A stretch of 64,000 nt of DNA from Balanoglossus misakiensis (lineage: Eukaryota > Hemichordata): NCBI GenBank assembly GCA_040954595.2, contig CM082592.2, forward strand, positions 8,804,001 through 8,868,000, read 5' to 3'. This document shows, in pieces, positions 1 to 12,888 of the stretch (the first letter of the stretch is position 1; each line of letters opens with the position of its first letter). The position numbers were made by a program, and so were the translations under genes. The notes beneath the pieces were generated by a model. It saw only the letters and a program-made list of their open reading frames with translations, was not told the origin of the DNA and ran no database searches.

Positions 1-716
1 TCACATTCAGCTATAGGCACACACAAGCTGTCTACAAACAGACGTAACAAGGAATGCACTCGTGTGCAACATAGAGACCCCAATCCTCTGCGTTCACACA
101 AAAGTTGAAACTCAATTTGCTACTGCTTTGCTGCTCCGTTCTGCAACAGAACTGCACGGCCAGATGGGTTGAATCCGGTCGTTACCACGACAACTCCCAA
201 GGTCACCGCGACAGACACAGACAACAATGGCAAGAAACATCCAATTGGTTAAAATGCAAGTACCGGGGCAGGCCGCATAAGACTGCGCTCATTTGCATGG
301 TCTTCCGTGAAGGGCGACTTTCCTCTCAATTGAAAGCCCATAAAAATGAATGAATTTACTTGTGCACGTAGCGGACACAAATTATTCACTTCACTGGGCA
401 ATATTTTCACTCCAGCTCACGTATATTGTTAATGTATGTGTGTCAGAGCTACTGTAATGTGTATTTGATTTTCATTCACTCTCTAATTTCCCTACTCACA
501 GCACATCTTGGTCTGTCATCATGCTCTTCTCTCTGTTTATCTCTCTGTCTGTCAGTCTCCACCAAACCTTACCCTCACCCATACCTGCATTCGGAGTCGC
601 GGTAACACTTTACCTAATCTTCACTTTGTACAGGAGAACTGAGTTACTTTTACAAGTTCAGGTTCCTAGGAACCTTTGTTTAAACTAATTTGTAAATTTA
701 CTAAGAGACCAGAAAA

Positions 717-738
717 AGAGAGAGAGAGAGAGAGAGAG
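717..738. repeat. (GA)n microsatellite
   Basis: This is an uninterrupted alternating A/G tract of about 11 units. Confidence 0.9.
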
Positions 739-2730
739 TGAGTACATGAAGGTTAAAAATTGATGCTAGCAATCGAACAAAAGTTGTTTCTGTTTGCAGC
801 CCACAGCTATTGAATTAAACCATCCGCTGCAAATACAGCAGCTGTACCACAAGCTCGGTGTCTCTAAGTCTCCCACAAACGCCCCGTTCGAACACAATGG
901 CGATATCCATCGCCAAGATCCGATATCCGCCATTGTGTGCCACACACACCCTACTTGACACCGCCTTCCCAATACATCGGAAAATCATTGAGGAAACAAA
1001 GGTCTACACTTTGTTCTGAGTCTGACCTGTCAATATGGCGGAGTCTTGTATCTGTCGCTCAGAGAAGAACCGTCGGTTATAGGCAGCAGGATAAAGCCAG
1101 ATCTGAGAAACTTTTTCAGGGACAAATCTACTAGTATGTGTTATTAGTAACGGCAATATCAACACTGTAAAGAACTAAAGGAAATATTTTCAAAACACGT
1201 CTTTTCGACAAAACTGGCATGAAGTGATTTAGCATTGGATGGTGTACCTGTCTACAACTCGTGCAATGCTTCAAACCTCACAGAATTAACATACTAATAA
1301 TTAAGCATACAAGTATGAAACACGGACCGTTTTTAATTACCGAGACACACATATTTCTGTGTCAAATAACCACTTTTATATATTTTCTCATTAAGTTCTC
1401 CGGCATAAATATCCGGTCTGTAATTACACGACCCTCCGTGTCTATTGCTGAATGTAGATAGGTGTGCGCAAGGTGCAGGGGTTCCGGAAAACAACTGGCG
1501 CAAGAAAAATACTGATAGATTAAAAGTGACATCATGCTGGGGGGAAAAAAGTCAAAATATTCTGAAATATTCATTTCACTGAACGAATGTCATTTTTCTT
1601 ATAATTTAGATGTTTATAGTCGAATTCTGACACACACACAGGAAAGGTTACGGTGGTGGAAATCATATTGTGATACACCCTGGAGTGAAAAATTAAAATA
1701 CGACTCCTTTCCGCTTGCAATTATTATCTCCGTAAAATTTCACAAAAATTGTCTGAAATGAATTCTCCATTTTTTCAACAATATTGAAACAATGGTATAG
1801 GCTTCAATGACACAGCTATTTTCCTTTTCCTTGGGGAGTTAGGAAGGGGCTATTCCTCAAATAAAGTGGTTGCCGCTGCCAACTAGCAAACGTATCAACT
1901 AGCATTAATTAACATTTATTGGTGAGTACGACTTGTTCACAAACAGACCAGACGGTCAATACCTCGATGAAAATAACTGTACCCCTTCCGGTGCAGAAAA
2001 TGTTTATGGATTTGTTTCCCTGAAACTCGAAAACATGACAAGAAGTTTTCAAAACACAGAAGCTCCTTTTCTGTCGTTAAAGAGTCTGCGGATTTAGAAA
2101 AACAAAAAACAATCTGATGAGAGTGAAAAACAAACTAATAATAAAATAAAAAAACAAGACCGTCCACCACCCAGAATGAAAGTGCATTGGAGTGAATGCT
2201 AGACCTTTTTTTCCTGTGAATTCTAACAGGAGCCTAGGGCTTTGTGGCTCATTTGCTGGAGATGGCATATCTTTAAGTCTGCACTAATCCCTAGAAGCCC
2301 TACAGAGCTGGTTTAGCAAATGGCTGTGTAAAAGACTTATTTTCCTTTCAAATGGAAATCTCACTGGAACCCACAGCCATCTATCTGATGAATTCAAACA
2401 CCACATTAAGGGAAAGTAACACTGCCGCTTAAACTACACGGCCCGGCCTTATCTCCAATCACGAGAACAGGAATTTGGGACGCTTGGAAACTTATTCAAT
2501 AAACGGCAAATTGCGGTGGAGAGAAAAAACAATTTCACTAATCTGGAAAATTTGTTTGACTTGATTTGGCAGAGTAAGAAAAATTGGCAAGAACACAATT
2601 TACCGATGAAGTAATTTCCAAGTAAACCGAACGAGAACAGTGCCCGGTCAAAAAGTTCCTGTGCAATTATTTTCATTTTACGCCATTACTTTTTTATGAA
2701 CCTACAAATGCAGAATCAACATTGAAGGGA

Positions 2731-2742
2731 GGGGGGGGGGGG
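2731..2742. repeat. Poly-G run
   Basis: This is a pure G homopolymer of 12 bases. It is one of several long G or C runs scattered through the window. Confidence 0.9.
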
Positions 2743-3370
2743 TATTTTTCCGCCCCAAGTCTTCAATTGAAATAGGGGAGGGGGAAATAATTAAACTCCG
2801 GCGCGAACTTCCATGAATCCAGGAATGCATCCTTCACTATATGAAGCCGTGTCTTCCACTCGCTGTTTGAAAACCGTTCCCGCATTTCCTGTCTGGAAGC
2901 CATGCAAAGCGCTAATTGTAGAAATTTATTAGTTTCCTCCCTACCTTTCAAATTGCATAACAGCAGAAGAAAAAAAAATAATTCAAGACTTAAAGACTTC
3001 AGTAATTATAAAAGTTAAGCCGGTGCGAAGCTTGAAAACGTTTTTTTTCTCTCTCTACTGTTTCACATTACTCTTGTGTTGTTTTTTTTGCCCCTATACG
3101 ATGATTTGTGTAAGGAGTTGCTGAACCCGATCTTTCATTGCTAAAAATGTTTGGTTCGAATTACAGAGTCCCTCTAAATTTAGAAAAACTACAGACCACC
3201 GGAACGACTTGCCTTGCCTACCCCTTTACAATAGTACCCAATTGTTTTGGCTACCCCTCGGTTGTAGCACATGTTCTAGTTTACCTTACAATAACAGCTA
3301 ACACAGTGCCACTGGTGCGTTTAGATTAAGGATTATGACGTCTTAATTAGTGTCTTAGAGAAAGTCGGTG

Positions 3371-3380
3371 TGATTGACAG
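3371..3380 (+). promoter_or_regulatory. PBX-PREP/MEIS-type site TGATTGACAG
   Basis: This is an exact match to the classic PBX-PREP composite motif TGATTGACAG. A second copy lies at 4899-4908. The match alone does not show function, but both copies sit in the more complex, less A/T-rich islands of the putative MN1 intron. Confidence 0.35.
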
Positions 3381-3702
3381 CCACAAGGACTGCAGGCCAG
3401 CTTTTCTTTTCTTCGGCGCAACTGAAACGTCCCAGCCACAATCACTCGGTGAACGATCGACGCATGCACGGGGAGGGCTTCTGAGGGGTGGCCGAATGGC
3501 TTCTTCAAGAAGAACACCGTTTCGGATTTTCTCATTTCCTGCGAAGAATTTCCTCGTTTTTCACCACCTTTTGTGTTTGGAGGTTGCAGCATAAAAATTT
3601 AACGACGACAGGGGGTTTGGTATTTTAATTGCAAGCTCAGGCTTGAAATTCGCAGTCTTGACGCTAACTGCCTCGCGTTCAAAAAAATAAAATAACACGA
3701 AA

Positions 3703-3715
3703 CCCCCCCCCCCCC
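3703..3715. repeat. Poly-C run
   Basis: This is a C homopolymer of about 13 bases followed by TCCCC. Confidence 0.9.
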
Positions 3716-4898
3716 TCCCCGGCCATTGTGGACATCAGTACCTGAACAAATTCAAAGCACTTAAAGCGACCACCAAGTCATTAGTGAAACACACACAAAC
3801 TTTCCATTTCCTGAAGGTTAAAACAGCTCCATCAGTTTGATCCGTCCACCACTCCTCTCTTGTAAAGCCATGCCACAATTAATGCCCCCACTCTACAAGC
3901 GGCAAGTCCCTAAGCAACTGCCAAAAAAACAACAACATCAGCTTCCAAATATTTGACAAGTGAGGCAAATTCACCGAGCTGCTAGAAAGAGGGGGAAGGG
4001 GAGAGGGATAGGGTGGGATGATATACAGGAAAGCTGGCGTGGTGAAACTGACACCGGAGCAGGCTGGAAGGAATGCCATGTAAGGCTACACTCTGGAATG
4101 TTGGCTATACATATAAATGTTTTCAAGGTGTTAATAAGGCTTATTTCTTCCACATTCTGGGTAAACAGAGGAGGAGAACTCATTTGGTGTAGTATGTTTT
4201 TCTCCACCCTTCTTTTCACCGTGCTTGGGTAAACACTGCCAGGGAGTATTGAGAACGCAAGATTTCCCCAAAGGGGAGGAGGGGGAGGCCATGAAACCCT
4301 CCCACGCCATTCGCTTTTTGCGAAGTCCTTCCCCTTTGCTAAATTGCAACAAACATCACTGAAGCTTGGGAGAGAGAGAAAAAATGCTAGTTTTTTTTTA
4401 ATCAGGTTAATGCACAAATAAAACAAGCTTTTGTCACTGTGAGCCCGCTGTCCCGCAGGCTCTCCGCCCCTCACGCAACAAATGGTACAGTCGAAAGTGA
4501 AATTCCATTGTGTGGCTGAAGTAAAGAGGGAATATTATACCAGCTTTGCCAGAACTGATTTGTTGAGTATTTTTTTTGTTAAGTGCCCACACAGCTCCCC
4601 TCCCTTCTTGGCTAGAATCAGTAAAAAGTCATAGTGTAAGACAAGTGTATGCATTACAGAATAGCTTTCATGCCTGCCAGCTTTATTTGTACTGAAGTAA
4701 TGAGAGGGGCGGCACAGGAGATAGGCCCCCCAAAAGGGGGAACCATAGCCGGGGCCTAATTTGCACAGTGGTACACATGTCTGCCAAGTACATTAGGCAT
4801 GCTACATGGCTGGGCTCCACAAAAGCCTGCCAAAGAATTAACCAATTACTAACAAAAGATAAGCATCTCAATGAGCTGCCAATCACTCTAAGCTGCTA

Positions 4899-4908
4899 TG
4901 ATTGACAG
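4899..4908 (+). promoter_or_regulatory. PBX-PREP/MEIS-type site TGATTGACAG
   Basis: This is the second exact TGATTGACAG. It lies in a roughly 250-base island (4.68-4.93 kb) whose base composition is more balanced than its surroundings. That makes it a candidate conserved non-coding element. Confidence 0.35.
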
Positions 4909-7900
4909 CTCTGTAGGCTTCAGTGGCATTTACACCATTAGCTGCTGTTGAAAACCATCTTCCTTTTTTCCCCCTCTCTTTTTCTCTCGACATGATACTT
5001 CGGGTACCTGTTAAAACCAACCAGTTTCAAAATGATCTCCTTTCGATTTTGCAGGCTCTGAACAAGAAAAGCTCGGCAATCTTTCAGCTCGTTCCCTCCT
5101 AAAAGAGCCACAAAACGCTCCAATCACCAAAGTATTTTTGCCAGTGAAGTTTCAAATCGAACAAACATTCAGAACCGGGCAACTGCAACCCCGTGTAAAC
5201 TGTCACTCACAGTTCACTGTTCAGTCTACTGAACCGTTTCCGAGGATATCAGTTTCTAAATGAGTATTTCTCAAGACACTGATCGTAATCTGGGCCTGCC
5301 AGTGAATAATGACTGATTCAAAAACTGATTCAGGATTTGCTTGTGTGCCGTGTATTATGACTGACTCAATCCGAACAAAAACCAGAAGTTTCCTGGTGGG
5401 GCGTTAATGGACTTGCGTGAAAGAAACGGCACCTGAAATGGAAAAATAATGCGCAAAAATTGCCCAAAGTGGTAAACTGCATTAAATTTGGCTCTGAAAA
5501 CAAAATGGACACTCCACACCTGATGTATGCACACAAACAATGGGGAAGGTGGTCTGACAAATCATTACCACCACGGGAGCGTGCTTACGTCACTCTAACC
5601 GTCATGTATTAATAATGACAAATTTGCTGACATTCTTGGGAATTATCCAAGCAAGCAATCATTTGTTTCCAGTGTAGTAATTACCTCTGTTCAACAGAAT
5701 GTCAGAATCCTCGGCACATGTGATCGCCAGCCCGGCTTCCCATTCGCCGAACGGCAGAAATCCCTAATCACAGCTAAATTCTGTCTGCAACTTCATGACC
5801 CTTTCAAAATCCAAAAGTTCTATTTAATCGGCATGTGGTCCACAGTTTACTACGACTTCTTATTTTTAATTGAGATGTACCGCTGAGAATTTTGATAAGG
5901 TGGGAAATGTGGCATGTTGTTTTTCACCAAACACAGAAATCGCCAACGCCTGCAATTTTTAGACCCAAAATACACAAATTTTCAAAAATACGCTCATTTC
6001 ACTAATGATCATAAAAAACAACTATTATTAGCAGAAATTTTCAACAAAAAATGTGAGTCTTCAAATGGAAATATTGAGGGATTTTCAGGATTGAATATTC
6101 ATTAATTTGGAATAGCATGCATTTTTCTTGAACTTTCTCCAATTCATGCAAGCGATTGAAAAATTAACATTTCTCATCAGTGAAGAAATCTCACAAAAAT
6201 CCAAGGACAAAAAGGTCACATTCTAAACAGTCAACATAATTTGAACAGTTTCAACCATTTCCAGCCAAAAAAATCACAGTACAATCTTTTCCTAGACAAG
6301 TAGCGGTAGTAAATTTTCCATGATTAATCCCAATAAACTGCCATAAATTCTTTTTGGGTTTCTCTGCTCGCAGTAAAATTGCGGCATATAAGGACAAGTT
6401 AATGAGGGATTGACTTTTGGTTTATGCTCTCATCTTGGATTAACCATCATGATCAGAGGATTTTTTTTTCCGTTCTTTACTTTTTTATGAAGTGCGCAAA
6501 GGTTACACTGCGCAGTCTTCTGTCTGCAGAAACTACACATTTTTCACAGCGCCAATTCCTCACTTGAAATAATTTATTTATGAAGATTTTTTTCCAAAGC
6601 GAACTGTTTCACAACTTCATTTGAATTTGTGAGTGACAGGGTATCACTTCCGAAAGAAAATATTTGTGTCTTTTTTTATTGACTTCAAAACTTTTCCATA
6701 AATTTCTCATTTTGTTCCTGGTTAAATGAGACATGAATTGATGGATTATCTTGCGAGCAGACCAGAATTTCAAAGAAGTCTAATTATTATTCATGAGTTT
6801 TTTGCAAAAAAGTGAAAATTAACAGCTACCCAATGACCTGTGATATTCAACCATTTTTTTTTCTCAAATTATATTTTTTTTAAACTGCTGCACGACTTCT
6901 GGATGAGGACAATGCAGATTTGTAAAATTTTCATTTTGCAAAAACCAGGAAGAAATTACGGAACCTAGAAAATTTAGCCTCGCTGCCAAGCACTTTTCAC
7001 CACAGAATCTGCAGACATGATGCAAGGAGAATTGACAATGTGCGTAGATCTCGTAAGAGAGAAGAAAACTCACAAGACCCATGTGACTTAAGTTGCATGT
7101 GCTCGAGGGCCCTGTGGCAAGCTGAAGTAGCGGCCTACGACACTTGTGTTGTATCAGGCGAGGAAGCTTGCAAAAACTGGTGCTATTGTGTTCCGGAGAG
7201 GGGGGGAGAGAGCATTTTCTCTTTTGTGGTTTCAGCAGGTCTGTGGAGTGGACTTTCAACAGGGATTCTTGGCAAGTATAATGCCTTTCAGTGCGGGGAC
7301 CTGACCCTGTCATGGCTGACAACAGAGGCAGTTTCAAAACAACCACGTTGAGCTGGCTGAAAAACTCAGCGGCAGTGTTCGGGGTTTTTTTCACAACATA
7401 TTTAAGACTTCGGCTTTGACCCGAGGTTATATCATATTATTGTGCACAGCCAGGGACAAGACTCTGCTTGATTACACAGGTACAAGAAACGGACTGGTGA
7501 ATTTGAGTGTACTGATGACAACTCGAGGCGCACAGCCAAAATATGGCCACCACTAGACAAATTCACAGAAATTTCTGAAATCTAGGAGGGGAAAAACCAA
7601 AAACGCACCACAGGATTTATTTTCTGTTCTTACAAGCACATGCTTCAGTAATGTTTGTTTGCAGAAACCGTTACGCAACAATAGGACAATCCTACTGAAT
7701 TTGCCCAATGTTTCCTAAACTGAAAGGTCACGAAGGGTTGACACCGGCGATGACATTGTCATGGCTTCTACGTGTTAATTTAAGAATACAGGATTGTGCG
7801 TAAAGGTCAAAGATATTTTGTGTGAAAAATATATTCCTAAAGATACAGGCAGATACCTGTACTGGGACTTAGCACCTGCTTTCTCTCTCTTTTTTAAAAA

Positions 7901-10900
7901 AACCCTGATTTTTCTGCATGCTGTCATTTTAGTCGCACAGCTTTAGAATATGCTGCTTCCAATTTCACACCTAGCTGCCACCCAAATGTGCAAAAATGTA
8001 GTGAGCGCCCATCTGTTTTAGTTTTTAAACCATTATGATTGTCAACTAGACAAATTGCATGTGAAAACTGAACCATTTCTCTTTTCACCAGATTGACTGG
8101 ACAGAATCAGGATGGTAAATTTTCCCGCCTAAAATGGTACATTTGTAATCTCTTCTCACATGCGACAAAATCTGCCACCATTTTGCCTAGCTGCCTACAA
8201 AATGTGTAAAAACAATTGTCCTCAGTTCTCTGCCATTGGTTCATGCCCATCACCATGACAAAAATCGGCAACCACCTGCAAACGGCATCAGCACATAACA
8301 TTGGATTTGAACCAGATGTTCTACCTGAAACCATACCAGACTTGTTCAAACTGTTAGGAGCATGCGATAAAAAATACCCTTTTTTCATCAGCGAAGACAT
8401 TTTTGGCCATCATGCCTACAGATGCAGGTACAGGCAGTTTTATGAAGCGTATAAATACACAACGATTGCAGTCTGCCACTAAACAAATATGGTGGGTGTA
8501 GAAATTCAATGTGGTATCATGTGAAAGAAGTTTACAAAACAGTCGTCCATTCACGGGGCTCCTTTTATTAGACCGGCGTGGCGAGTCTGTGTACCCCTTA
8601 GAAATTGCCAAAGCAGTCAAAATTAAATAAGCTAAAAGTTTCGGAACACAATGAGAGGAACAGCTGGAGGTCAAAAGAGACAATGGCTATTCCCTAGTGA
8701 AAACAAACCCACATACTTGTACGAATTCCAACAATGTCCACACACTCGGACATGTTTTTTTCCTCTGATTTTGGCATATTCTACCTATCAAGCGTTTCAA
8801 GACTAAAAGCTCCCGTTTGGCAGGAAACTGCACTTTGACAAAATTTTCGAACTTCACTCAGGATTATCTCTGTATAGACACATTGAGCTGAGTTTGATTT
8901 TTTGCCAAGCTTTTTTTCAAGATCTGGTCTTTGGACTTTGGCAAGACTGAAGAGAATCAGGGCTCTTGAATACAGCATGTGGGTGTATTTGGTTATTTTT
9001 TTATTATCTGATTACAATTTCTGAAGGGCCTGACGCTGTAGTAAATTTTAGCCATTTAGCCATATGACAAAAGTTGGTGAGCAATGAAGCTATAACCCAG
9101 CATAACCCTTATTTCTATCAATTGTCATCATAACCCTTCTTTGTATTGACTGGGAGGTGCAAGAGATGTTAATTCTGACACAAAATATTTTGTGTTATCA
9201 CCGAAGCTAATGTCTGTCTGCACAATGAATGCTGATGTTTGAACAGCGAAGTTGGAGAGAGAAAAAATCTGGGACTCTGGACTGAAAAGTTGATAATCGT
9301 GTGTCGCTATGTGACTGGATGTAACCCACAGCATTCTTGTACCAACAGCATTTGAACCTGATGACATCTGGGGACAACGGCAATGAAATTTGATACTGTA
9401 TGATATTCTATAAATGATCACTAAATTCTTGATAAATTAAAGGTACACTAAATTCAATGGAGACTTCTTTCAGTTTCTCATCTTCATTTAAATTAACATC
9501 ACGAATTTTACGAATTTAGATAAAAACTGCCTATTTCAACAGAATATTAAATATATACAGTGCTGTACACACCGGACTTGCGAAGTTAAATGTGCAACAA
9601 TAAATTGTCAAGATGTCAAATTCAGATTATATTTGCCAATTCACTGCATGTGTACAATGAGCTTTATCATTCAAACATTTCAGAATTCCTGAACAAAAAA
9701 TACACAGAAGACCATCCCTTTGTATTTTTTTTTCTGTGGGGTAGTTTCAGTTGTCACAAACGATGAAGAGAAAAACGTTTTATTTTCTCGGGAACAAGAT
9801 ATTGAAAAATAAAACGGCATTTCTTGGGGCTCCAGGAGTAAACACCGTTGCAGTGTGCCAGCTGGATGAAGTCGTCACCTCAACTTTTTGAAAGAAAAAT
9901 TACATTTCCCAAAGCGCCCTTTTTCTCTTGTTCTTATTTTGTGTAAAGTGATACACTAAGCTGTCTGTCTATGGAAACTGAGAAAATGTAGTGTCTATAC
10001 TGGCCCTTTAGTGTGTAAAGTCCAGACTATTTTTGGCAGTGCTCATGCATGTACCATATATCAAAGCTTTCTAAGATGTTTATCACGGGGTTTTTCTGGT
10101 GGTTGGGGGAGCTCTGGTTACATCTTGCCTTTGGTTAGAAATCACTGTATGGGGACTAACCCCCCTCCTCCCCCCCCCACCCCCCACCCATCCACCAACT
10201 TGGTATGATCTGATTATAACAAATCCAATACATGGCTGTCCACATTATCTCACTTGCTGCACTATTCAGTGAAGACTTGACTCACAAAGACCAGGGGAGG
10301 GGTGGATGAGTGTAAATCTAAAAAAAATCACCAACTCCATTGCCGTTGAACGTGTATCAGAGATCTTTCAAAATAAAACTGATGATAATCCAAGCCCTTC
10401 TTGAAATGAGGTCAAACTATCAGATTTCTGTTTGACAGCGTCCCCAAATACATGACAAATTTACATGCTCATGAGTTGACCTTTGACCTCTACTCTGATT
10501 ATGACGAAGAGTAAATAATTAAGAGGAAAAGTACAGCTTTGTGTCTCTGCTGAATTCTTTAAAAGAAGTGTTTAATTTTTCAAAAACTACTTAAACCTCC
10601 ATTTGTATAAATTTACAACATGCGATTATCAATTGACACAGCTGTTTTACGGAATAAGGGAAAATTACTTTCTGTATAAGCTCGAGTTCATGCATGTGGT
10701 GGTGGCGGTTTTATTACCATCTGACTGACAAAATAAAGCTTTTTTACAACTACTTCAAATTTGCCTACAAACAAAAGAGCAATCATGACTGGCCAATTAA
10801 CACGCAAGCCATGGGGCGAGACAAATTTGAACAAAGACAGTAAAAAAATCCAGTAAATATCATCTCTGATTAGCACCAGTTGGTAAACTGACAGAACAAA

Positions 10901-11498
10901 TTTTGATTTTATGAGGCAAAGATGCATTGGTTACATATCAACCACAAATTTGTACTGTATGAAACAATTGGTGTGCTATACAGTTAGGCGACATGATACT
11001 GGCTAGGGAGTAAAGAACAGATAACGACGACGGACCAGTCAATTTTTAAGTTAAATTAAAATATCTGAATTGATGCACTTGTGCGTGGTGTAGGATTATT
11101 TAACGAGCTCGGCTGTTCCAAAAAAGGCCCTTTTTTGTATGACACGAGAAACACACACTGACACGCACACACGGCGCATCAGTGGTGCCTCTCTGAGAAT
11201 TGCGTGTCGCTGTAATCGACACTCGTGTGTCAGATGTGCCATCTTTTTTTTGGTGAGATTTGAATTTCACAGTTTTGTACAGCCCAATTGTAATATGTCT
11301 CAGAGGAACTCCCGTTCCTTTATGCTATGTTAATTGGCCCAGTCCCAGGGTGCAATGGGTGAAATTAGCAGAGAAATGGGACTCCCAAGGCAAAGGGTCT
11401 CCATTACAGTGTCTTTTTTTTCAAAGGTTGAGACTGCATCACAGAGAATCAGGATTCCAGTTCGGTGGTGTGTTTTTTTTCTTCATATAAAAGTCGGA

Positions 11499-11514
11499 GG
11501 GGGGGGGGGGGGGG
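11499..11514. repeat. Poly-G run
   Basis: This is a G homopolymer of about 16 bases. Confidence 0.9.
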
Positions 11515-12888
11515 TTTGGCTGGGCAACCTGGAGAGACTATAATTTATATGCATAACACACAAGATGGTTTGCGATGAGAGGCGCATGCATTAATGATCA
11601 CCCAAGAAAGTATTGCCTCCGAGCCTTGCATGACTGCACAATGACTGTTTGCAAACGTAGAGAGCACGCAGTGGACGACAGGACCCAACAATCATGCTAC
11701 ACTCGGCGCTACCCAGTCAAGCTTTAAGTATTTTTTAACTGCCTGACCGTCTTTGTCATGAAATTTTCACACACCAGCGCTGGCACTGTCTGTCACGCGT
11801 CTCACTCGCGGCCACTCCTGGCATGCACTAATGATGAAGAATGGGCCGAGAGATCACATCTTTTACCGAACACAAAAGACAGACAGTTAGGTCAGGTTTT
11901 AATGCGGTACAACAGCTGACTTGAAGGATTATCATTTTTCCAGTTAATTTCCCCCCAATGAAAAACAAAATAAATTTCTACAACTCAGAATGTCAATCAA
12001 GAAACGAAATCACAGGCATTAAATTTTCTTCTTCATTTCTACCGTGGAAACCAAAATTCCAACCCGTCGAAAAAATTATGATACATGTGTCACATTTCTG
12101 TTTTACACCACAGTAGTGCATCTGGAATTATTTATCGAAATGTCTGCAACAGACAATCTGATTTTTTTGATCAGGGTGCACTGAAATTTCACCGCGATTA
12201 CAACGCCATGTACTGACTTACAATCCCACCTGACCTTTGAACTTGCAAGCAATCCAGTTTAATTTCAACAACAACATGGCATTAAACAAGCCAGCAGTTA
12301 TTACTGACTCACAACCGCTGTACAGTGTATTTTATCAACCAATCACTTTCTCCATTTTGGAATAAGTCTTGCAAAATGAGACTGTGTCTCTCATCTGCTT
12401 CTATGGCAACTTTCATAAACTTTTCTCTCATTTTCAAACTTAGCCTCTCTAAATAAAATTTTTACTCTTTTTTTACACATATGTTCACTAACTTGAAAAT
12501 TTCTCAAACATTAATTAAAACAAAAAATGACAGGTCAATAGGAGTTTGTTTTCAAAGATCATTCTGATGAAGAAATGATTTACAAATTGCTTGCTTATTT
12601 TAATTCATTTCCACAGAATAAAATCAGTTTGTTGGGTTACTACTATAGTAGCTGTAATGTTCATTAATAAGCAATTTTTTTTTTTACATTTCTGGGCAAC
12701 TTAAACTCTGAGGAAAAAATGCAGGACAGCTGTACAATTTGACATTTTTTCTTATTCAGATTTCAACTCTCTAAAATTTTACTAAGTGATTTGCATGACC
12801 AGTAAGGTTTCACACTATTCATATAGTAGGTGCCAGCCAGACTACAGTACTGTATTTGCTAGAGTGAGAGAAAAAAAAGGCAAATTAC

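Larger units (their letters stand above)
1..12888. other. Long non-coding stretch, probable MN1 terminal intron or downstream flank
   Basis: I see no exon with recognisable protein similarity here on either strand. All open frames are short, low in complexity, or lack sensible splice sites. On the minus strand the region lies directly after the splice donor of the giant MN1 exon. In vertebrates MN1 has a second, small coding exon behind a long intron, so this stretch is most simply that intron. The small last exon was not found and may lie to the left of the window. The region holds A/T-rich sequence, several G or C homopolymers, and islands of more complex sequence (roughly 2.0-2.5, 3.3-3.6, 4.6-4.9 and 5.5-5.8 kb) that could be regulatory. 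Confidence 0.5.

Noticed and set aside
766-972. Possible last coding exon of MN1 on the minus strand (a GSWRW...SN.AFV-like stretch reminiscent of the MN1 C-terminus)
   Set aside because: The resemblance is only a few residues, there is no convincing polypyrimidine tract and acceptor, and the frame runs on about 30 residues past the expected end.
3971-4474. 167-codon minus-strand frame
   Set aside because: Low-complexity Pro/Ser/Leu content from G- and A-rich DNA, and no family resemblance.
6864-7394. 176-codon minus-strand frame
   Set aside because: No recognisable similarity, A/T-driven composition and no supporting splice sites. It looks like chance.
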